From assembly GCA_027483425.1 (NCBI GenBank), contig JAIXUR010000461.1, positions 1-5,712 on the forward strand: a stretch of DNA of 5,712 bases, written 5' to 3'. This stretch comes from Cyanobacteriota bacterium. GTDB lineage: Bacteria > Cyanobacteriota > Cyanobacteriia > Phormidesmidales > Phormidesmidaceae. Made by a program: the position numbers and the translations under genes. How positions within the stretch are numbered: position 1 is the stretch's first letter; every line of letters begins with the position of its first letter. Below are positions 1 through 3,760 of this stretch, in pieces. The notes beneath the pieces were generated by a model. It searched no databases. It saw only the letters and a list, made by a program, of their open reading frames with translations, and had not been told where the DNA came from.

Positions 1-54
1 CCCTGACTTTCTTCTGATTTACCCTGGATTGTTCGCTACTTGGTACCTCGCCCC

Positions 55-720
55 ATGAGCAATCAAACCCTCAACCTCGACGATCGCCTGTACCGCTACC
101 TGGTCGACCACTCGGTGCATGAGCCCGAGGTGCTGACGGCCCTGCGCCACGAGACGGCCCAACACCCGATGGCGCAGATGCAGATTGCCCCAGAACAGGG
201 GCAGTTTATGGCGCTGCTGGTGCAGCTGTTGGGGGTTAAAAAGGCGCTGGAGGTGGGGGTCTTTACGGGCTACAGTGCCCTGCGGGTGGCCCTGGCTCTA
301 CCCCCCGAGGGCAAGCTGGTGGCCTGCGATGTGAGTGAGGAGTACACGGCGATCGCCCGTCGCTACTGGGAGCAAGCCGGAGTCGCCCACAAAATTGACC
401 TGCGCATTGCCCCCGCTACTGAAACCTTAGACCAGCTGATTCAGGCTGGCGAAACCAACAGCTTTGACTTTGCCTTTATCGATGCCGATAAAAGCAGCTA
501 CCCCACCTACTACGAGCAGGTGCTGCAACTGGTGCGTCCAGGGGGGCTGATTGCTCTGGATAATGTGCTGTGGTCGGGCCAGGTGGCTGATCCCACTGTG
601 CAAGACAGGCGAACCAACACCCTGCGCGCCCTCAACGACACCATTCACAACGACGATCGCGTGGTCGCCAGCCTGGTACCGATCGCCGACGGCCTCACCC
701 TGGCAATGAAGAAGCCTTAG
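55..720 (+). CDS. Class I SAM-dependent O-methyltransferase, cation-dependent CCoAOMT-like family (Slr0095-like)
   Basis: Predicted to transfer a methyl group from S-adenosylmethionine to a hydroxyl of a catechol-type or hydroxycinnamate-like small molecule, using a divalent cation; soluble and cytoplasmic. The 221-residue product has the family layout: an N-terminal helical part with the conserved stretch around MQIAPEQGQF (42-51), SAM motif I LEVGVFTGYS (65-74), an acidic residue after strand 2 (CDVSEEY, 91-97), FIDADK (141-146) and ALDNVLWSG (167-175). D143, D169 and N170 sit where the family binds the metal. Its length matches the ~220 residues of Synechocystis Slr0095, which from memory it resembles throughout. 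The ATG at 55 is preferred; an in-frame TTG at 40 would add only five residues (MVPRP) with no family support. Neither start has a clear Shine-Dalgarno, as is common in cyanobacteria. A cupin gene follows 31 bp downstream on the same strand. The family is secure; the natural substrate is unknown. Confidence 0.93.
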   Translation: MSNQTLNLDDRLYRYLVDHSVHEPEVLTALRHETAQHPMAQMQIAPEQGQFMALLVQLLGVKKALEVGVFTGYSALRVALALPPEGKLVACDVSEEYTAIARRYWEQAGVAHKIDLRIAPATETLDQLIQAGETNSFDFAFIDADKSSYPTYYEQVLQLVRPGGLIALDNVLWSGQVADPTVQDRRTNTLRALNDTIHNDDRVVASLVPIADGLTLAMKKP

Positions 721-741
721 GTTTAGATTAGGTTTTGGATT
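719..741 (+). repeat. Imperfect direct repeat in the O-methyltransferase-cupin spacer
   Basis: AGGTTTAGATT (719-729) is followed immediately by AGGTTTTGGATT (730-741). The repeat begins in the stop codon of the methyltransferase gene and fills most of the 31-bp spacer. It is short and T-rich, has no dyad symmetry, and leaves no room for a terminator, which supports read-through into the cupin gene. A degenerate remnant of the heptamer repeats seen elsewhere in the window is possible but not demonstrated. Confidence 0.4.
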
Positions 742-751
742 AGTTTCACCC

Positions 752-1183
752 GTGAACAAAGTATCCCAGACACAGCCCATGGATGATTTACCTTCCCCCG
801 TCGATGCCGAGATTATTACCGTGCGGCCCCAGCACGACACCGCGACGCTGCAAAAGCTGCCCTACTTTGTCGGCATTTCTGGGGCGACGGCGGGCAGCCA
901 GGGGATTTCGATGAACCTGGTGATTATTCCGCCGGGGGCTTCGGCGGAGCCCCACTTTCATAAAGACTATGAAACGGCCATTTACATTCTCAAGGGGCGG
1001 GTTAAGACCGCCTACGGCGAGGGGCTAGCAAAATCCATCGTGAATGAGGCGGGCGATTTTCTCTACATTCCGCCGGGGGTGCCCCACCAGCCCACCAACC
1101 TGAGTGACAGCGAACCCGCCCAGGCTCTGGTGTCCCGCAACGACCCCAATGAGCAGGAAAATGTGGTGCTGTACTCGGTGTAG
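752..1183 (+). CDS. Small single-domain cupin protein
   Basis: A 143-residue protein that is almost entirely one conserved beta-barrel (cupin) domain. Both cupin motifs are intact. Motif 1 runs from G62 to G82 with H68, H70 and E74 in the G(X)5HXH(X)3E(X)6-7G pattern. Motif 2 is GDFLYIPPGVPHQPTN (101-116), with H112 completing the usual 3-His/1-Glu metal site. A bound Fe, Mn, Ni or Zn ion is therefore expected; the family includes dioxygenases, isomerases and non-enzymatic sugar or ligand sensors, and nothing here decides between them. There is no signal peptide, so it is probably cytoplasmic. The GTG at 752 is the listed start; an in-frame ATG at 779 (residue 10) is a good alternative because the first ~12 residues are not part of the barrel and neither start has a clear ribosome binding site. 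It lies 31 bp behind the methyltransferase gene and is probably co-transcribed, hinting at a shared substrate pathway (inference). Confidence 0.88.
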   Translation: MNKVSQTQPMDDLPSPVDAEIITVRPQHDTATLQKLPYFVGISGATAGSQGISMNLVIIPPGASAEPHFHKDYETAIYILKGRVKTAYGEGLAKSIVNEAGDFLYIPPGVPHQPTNLSDSEPAQALVSRNDPNEQENVVLYSV

Positions 1184-1216
1184 GGGGATCAGCTTAAACC
1201 GAGAAGATCTGAGGCA

Positions 1217-1240
1217 GTCAGGAGTCAGGAGCTAGGAAGG
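1217..1240 (+). repeat. Short heptanucleotide tandem repeat (STRR-like) in the convergent gap
   Basis: Three consecutive seven-base units, GTCAGGA (1217-1223), GTCAGGA (1224-1230) and GCTAGGA (1231-1237), plus a partial unit, lie in the 73-bp gap between the converging cupin and CBM20-SGNH genes. The same unit family recurs in opposite orientation at 3726-3760. Such degenerate heptamer arrays are known from cyanobacterial intergenic DNA (STRR). I see no stem-loop with a T-tract in this gap that would serve as an ordinary intrinsic terminator for either gene. Confidence 0.7.
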
Positions 1241-1256
1241 AGCATTCGGTAAGGCG

Positions 1257-3512
1257 CTATCTGGCTTTGGGTGGGGTGGGTGGGCACCAAAAGAGATTTT
1301 TGCTGGATACGCCCAGGGCATCTAAAATCTCCCGCATCAGCTCGGTGCAGTGTTGCCAGTGGCCCAAGTCTTCGTACATCAGGTCGGGGTTAAACTCCAG
1401 GTTGTAGTGCCGCACATTGGCCAGATCTGCGAACTCGTCAGAGGCCTGGGGTGAGATCAGCAACAGCCAGAAGGGTTTGCCCTGGCATTTCATCTCAAGC
1501 TTATGGACGAGATCGGCCACGCTGTTGCGATCGCATAATCCCGTGCGGACAAACAGGACTTTGTCACAGGTTTGCAAGGTATACCAAAAGCGTTTAGCCC
1601 GAGCGGAGTAGCGACTCTTCATCCGCTCATGGACGGAGGCCATAGTATTCATGGGATCATCACTGTCCTCCACCTCATGGGCAAAGGAAAGGCCCGTCCA
1701 TTTGGTGTGGTAAATCCGGCTAGCCTCAGGGTCGTAGTGCAGAAGGCCAGGATTCCACATGTCGTCAAAGCCGCTTTGAATGATGTCTGCCACATCGGCC
1801 ACCTGGGTGCTGCGGGTCAGGTCAAAGGGAAAGGCGGGGCCGTCGTACTCGAGCTTGTACAGCAGCATACGCACGGCGCAGCGATCGCCCAAGGGAATAA
1901 TGGCGACGCGGCTCACCTCCGACAAGCTGCCCTGGTAGGCAAACCCAAGCACCGACTTAGCCGGGATTTTAACCCGACTCTCAAGGCCATCCTGGCCGAT
2001 CATCATGGTTCGAAAGGGAACATCGGGGTGGGCCGCGTCTGCGTAGACGCCCGCTGGCATGGCTTTCAGCGCCGCGCGGATCTCCTTCCACATGGGGTGA
2101 ATGTTGTAGTCGTGGTCCGATTCGTTGATCCCATAGAGGTGGCGATCGCTCACTTTTAGAATGCCAATATACCCATCATAAAAAAGTATTTTGGCGTGCT
2201 CTGAGGCAAAGAAATGAAATGCCGGATAGAACCTTAGATCGGCAGCCGGGGGAATAGAGAGGATAGTTTCCAGGCTGCCATCGTCCCGGATGAATAGGGA
2301 TGACACGGTGCCCGCATTTGGCGATGCGGCGATGTACAGGCCAGAGGGTAATTTGGCGGCCCGGATGGCTGTTTGTAATTTCTGCCAGTCTGGGGTCAGG
2401 GTGTAGTAATAGCCACTGGTGTTGATAATTTGCAAGCTGGGTTCAGCGGGGCGGGCAAACATCAAAAACCCTTCGGGGTCTTGATACAGAAGACTGTCTT
2501 CCAGGGGAGCCTGCTTGATGGCTAAATCGGTGGCTAAATCAGCCTTAGTCAGTTGGAATTGCGTCAGGTCAATCGCCTCGTACATGCGGTACTGGCCATC
2601 GGTATTGGGGTGAGCGAGATCAAAGGATAGCCCAGGCTTCCAGCGGCCTCGACCATCATTCAACACCGCCAACCAATTCAACACCGGTACGCCCCAGGTC
2701 AGCATACGCTGGTGGGTTTCTCGCAGCCGGTGGTACTGATCTAAAGAATAGCCACCGTGGGGATAGACGCCGCCTAGCACTGGACGGGCCCCCATCGCTT
2801 GGGTCATCTTGATCAGTTGTTGGAGGCCGTTTTCAAAGCGCCGCTGAATGGCGCGGTATTGCTCCGGCGCACTGGTGGCCAGACCCTCATTGCCGAGGGA
2901 GAGGGCAATAATGACGATGTCGGGTTGTTCGGGGCCAACAACCTGGGAAAATCGAGCGATCGTTGTGGCGACATTGGTGCCAATCGCAGAGACATTGACC
3001 AGCTGATGGCCATAGCACTGCTGCAAGGCTTGCCCCAAATGCCAGGCCCAGCCTCGCAATAACCAGGCACTACATCCCACTGCCACAGAACTGCCAATCA
3101 CGACAATCTTGAGTCCTTCCGGACTGGGAGCCGCGACGGGAAGAGCGTCGGGCTCTGCCCAATAGCCGTAGGGTGACGGCTGATGGGTGCCAAATTGGCC
3201 ATCGTCAACAATGATCGGGCTGGGGAGGGGTTCCCGCTCCAGCGGCACCCAGCGGTTGGCGGCCAAGGTTTCCCAGGCCACGCGGCCATCGATGCCAAGT
3301 CGCACATATTTGTACTCAACCGGGCGATCGCCCGATGCGGCCAAGGTGCGATCGCTCCAGTCGATATCAGCCCACCACAGCGGATAGCGATCGCGGCTGG
3401 TGCGGAGACGCACACACCGGGCCACATCCCACTGCCCCAGCTCCACACTTGAACCCACCAGCGCGATCGTTTCCTCGGGCCGGGTCACTGCACTGATCTG
3501 GAACCGATACAT
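1257..3512 (-). CDS. Multidomain protein: CBM20 starch-binding module, SGNH hydrolase, duplicated unknown domain, DUF1796
   Basis: A 751-residue protein of unknown overall function with four recognisable parts. Residues ~1-100 are a CBM20 module: LGQW (25-28), PLWW (44-47), EYKYV (66-70), VAWE (78-81) and NR (86-87) follow the glucoamylase starch-binding pattern, with W46 and W80 at the expected sugar-stacking positions. Residues ~134-315 are an SGNH/GDSL-type esterase: GSSVAVG with candidate nucleophile S142, G178, N208 (SLGNEG), and D298-H301 (DLAH). Residues ~348-432 and ~439-529 are two copies of an unrecognised domain. Residues ~534-735 match DUF1796, annotated as a putative papain-like cysteine peptidase, with C545 in LGDRCAV, PFD (562-564) and H612 in FAHEVED. 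There is no signal peptide or membrane segment, so it is probably cytoplasmic and perhaps glycogen-bound. The ATG at 3512 has AAGAAGG at 3518-3524 as ribosome binding site, and an in-frame stop at 3546-3548 excludes longer forms. Domain calls are from remembered family patterns; the combined role is unknown. Confidence 0.87.
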   Translation of the reverse strand: MYRFQISAVTRPEETIALVGSSVELGQWDVARCVRLRTSRDRYPLWWADIDWSDRTLAASGDRPVEYKYVRLGIDGRVAWETLAANRWVPLEREPLPSPIIVDDGQFGTHQPSPYGYWAEPDALPVAAPSPEGLKIVVIGSSVAVGCSAWLLRGWAWHLGQALQQCYGHQLVNVSAIGTNVATTIARFSQVVGPEQPDIVIIALSLGNEGLATSAPEQYRAIQRRFENGLQQLIKMTQAMGARPVLGGVYPHGGYSLDQYHRLRETHQRMLTWGVPVLNWLAVLNDGRGRWKPGLSFDLAHPNTDGQYRMYEAIDLTQFQLTKADLATDLAIKQAPLEDSLLYQDPEGFLMFARPAEPSLQIINTSGYYYTLTPDWQKLQTAIRAAKLPSGLYIAASPNAGTVSSLFIRDDGSLETILSIPPAADLRFYPAFHFFASEHAKILFYDGYIGILKVSDRHLYGINESDHDYNIHPMWKEIRAALKAMPAGVYADAAHPDVPFRTMMIGQDGLESRVKIPAKSVLGFAYQGSLSEVSRVAIIPLGDRCAVRMLLYKLEYDGPAFPFDLTRSTQVADVADIIQSGFDDMWNPGLLHYDPEASRIYHTKWTGLSFAHEVEDSDDPMNTMASVHERMKSRYSARAKRFWYTLQTCDKVLFVRTGLCDRNSVADLVHKLEMKCQGKPFWLLLISPQASDEFADLANVRHYNLEFNPDLMYEDLGHWQHCTELMREILDALGVSSKNLFWCPPTPPKAR
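1926..2471 (-). repeat. Internal protein duplication: two tandem copies of an unnamed ~85-90 residue domain
   Basis: Within the CBM20-SGNH-DUF1796 protein, residues ~348-432 (2217-2471) and ~439-529 (1926-2198) align with each other. Shared landmarks are W376/W475 opening an amphipathic helix (WQKLQTAIRAA versus WKEIRAALKA), GLY (391-393) versus GVY (488-490), DDGSLE (410-415) versus QDGLE (507-511), and IPPAADLRF (420-428) versus IPAKSVLGF (516-524). From the glycine of GLY/GVY onward the spacing is the same apart from one extra serine in copy A; the stretch between the tryptophan and that glycine is two residues shorter in copy B. DNA identity looks low, so the duplication is old. I do not recognise the fold family. 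Confidence 0.75.
3324..3394. repeat. Cluster of three HIP1 octamers inside the CBM20 coding region
   Basis: Perfect GCGATCGC palindromes occur at 3324-3331, 3348-3355 and 3387-3394. Further perfect copies lie at 349, 1527, 1881, 2142, 3882, 4554, 4824 and 5385, and one-mismatch forms at 2950-2957 and 3463-3470 flank the cluster. HIP1 is a genome-wide cyanobacterial motif of uncertain role; the three copies in 71 bp make this the densest stretch of the window. All lie in coding sequence, read here as arginine/serine/aspartate codons. Confidence 0.85.
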
Positions 3513-3516
3513 ACAG

Positions 3517-3536
3517 CCCTTCTTTAGCTCAGCTAA
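3517..3536 (-). promoter_or_regulatory. Ribosome binding site with an overlapping 13-bp palindrome upstream of the CBM20-SGNH gene
   Basis: On the minus strand AAGAAGG (3518-3524) sits about five bases before the ATG at 3512, a good Shine-Dalgarno match that fixes the start. The palindrome TTAGCTCAGCTAA (3524-3536; 6-bp arms around one base) abuts and overlaps its upstream end by one base. It could be a small operator, or a 5-bp mRNA stem with a three-base loop that affects access to the ribosome site. The Shine-Dalgarno call is fairly sure; a regulatory role for the palindrome is speculative. Confidence 0.45.
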
Positions 3537-3601
3537 GATGCCAGATCAATCGTTGGGGTAGCCGCCAAAACGCCCGCAGCGGTTCTGACGATTCACGCCT
3601 G

Positions 3602-3632
3602 ATTAAGATTGACCCGAAGCTACCACAGTCAA
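3602..3632 (-). promoter_or_regulatory. Weak candidate sigma-70-type promoter for the CBM20-SGNH gene
   Basis: Reading the minus strand, TTGACT (3627-3632) matches five of six bases of a -35 box. CTTAAT (3602-3607) matches four of six bases of a -10 box, but the 19-base spacer is longer than ideal. The site lies about 90 bases upstream of the ATG at 3512, in an otherwise featureless spacer. It is the best candidate I could find by eye, and chance occurrence is quite possible. Confidence 0.2.
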
Positions 3633-3691
3633 AGGGTCTGGGCTGTCTTGACCATCACTTTGGAGGTTAATGGGGGGTTAAGTTTGGGAGA

Positions 3692-3725
3692 ATTCAAAGT
3701 TCAAAAGTCAAAATTCAAAGTTCAG
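3692..3725. repeat. AT-rich heptamer tandem repeat (unit ATTCAAA / GTTCAAA)
   Basis: Units ATTCAAA (3692-3698), GTTCAAA (3699-3705), AGTCAA (3706-3711, one base short), ATTCAAA (3712-3718) and GTTCAGC (3719-3725) run head to tail with a seven-base period. The block directly adjoins the GC-richer heptamer array at 3726-3760 and shares its period, so the two look like one composite STRR-type element. It lies just downstream of the SLH-GHL10 stop codon on the minus strand. No terminator stem is visible. Confidence 0.75.
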
Positions 3726-3760
3726 CTCCTGACCCCTGACTCCTAACCCCTAACTCCTGC
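3726..3760. repeat. GC-rich heptamer tandem repeat (unit CTCCTGA / CCCCTAA) overlapping the end of the SLH-GHL10 gene
   Basis: Five exact-period units are present: CTCCTGA (3726-3732), CCCCTGA (3733-3739), CTCCTAA (3740-3746), CCCCTAA (3747-3753) and CTCCTGC (3754-3760). The unit is the reverse complement of the one at 1217-1240. The TAG stop codon of the minus-strand SLH-GHL10 gene (3750-3752) lies inside the fourth unit, so the last codons of that gene are repeat sequence. Because seven is not a multiple of three, such arrays place a stop in every frame. Confidence 0.85.

Noticed and set aside
427..840. Minus-strand open frame of 137 codons antisense to the methyltransferase and cupin genes
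   Set aside because: It spans two well-supported plus-strand genes and their spacer; its translation has no recognisable domain and is explained by high GC codon use.
1217..1240. Heptamer repeats as a CRISPR array
   Set aside because: The units are seven bases long and contiguous, with no spacers and no cas genes nearby.
1198..1252. ACCGA ... TCGGT inverted repeat in the convergent gap as a bidirectional terminator
   Set aside because: The arms are only five bases, about 40 bases apart, and no T-tract follows on either strand.
1572..2159. Plus-strand open frame of about 195 codons inside the CBM20-SGNH-DUF1796 gene
   Set aside because: It lies antisense to recognised DUF1796 and repeat-domain coding sequence; its His/Gly/Val-rich translation is typical of an antisense shadow.
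3661..3690. Repeated GGTTAA motifs as a regulator box
   Set aside because: Two copies in direct orientation at uneven spacing, without dyad symmetry; indistinguishable from low-complexity sequence.
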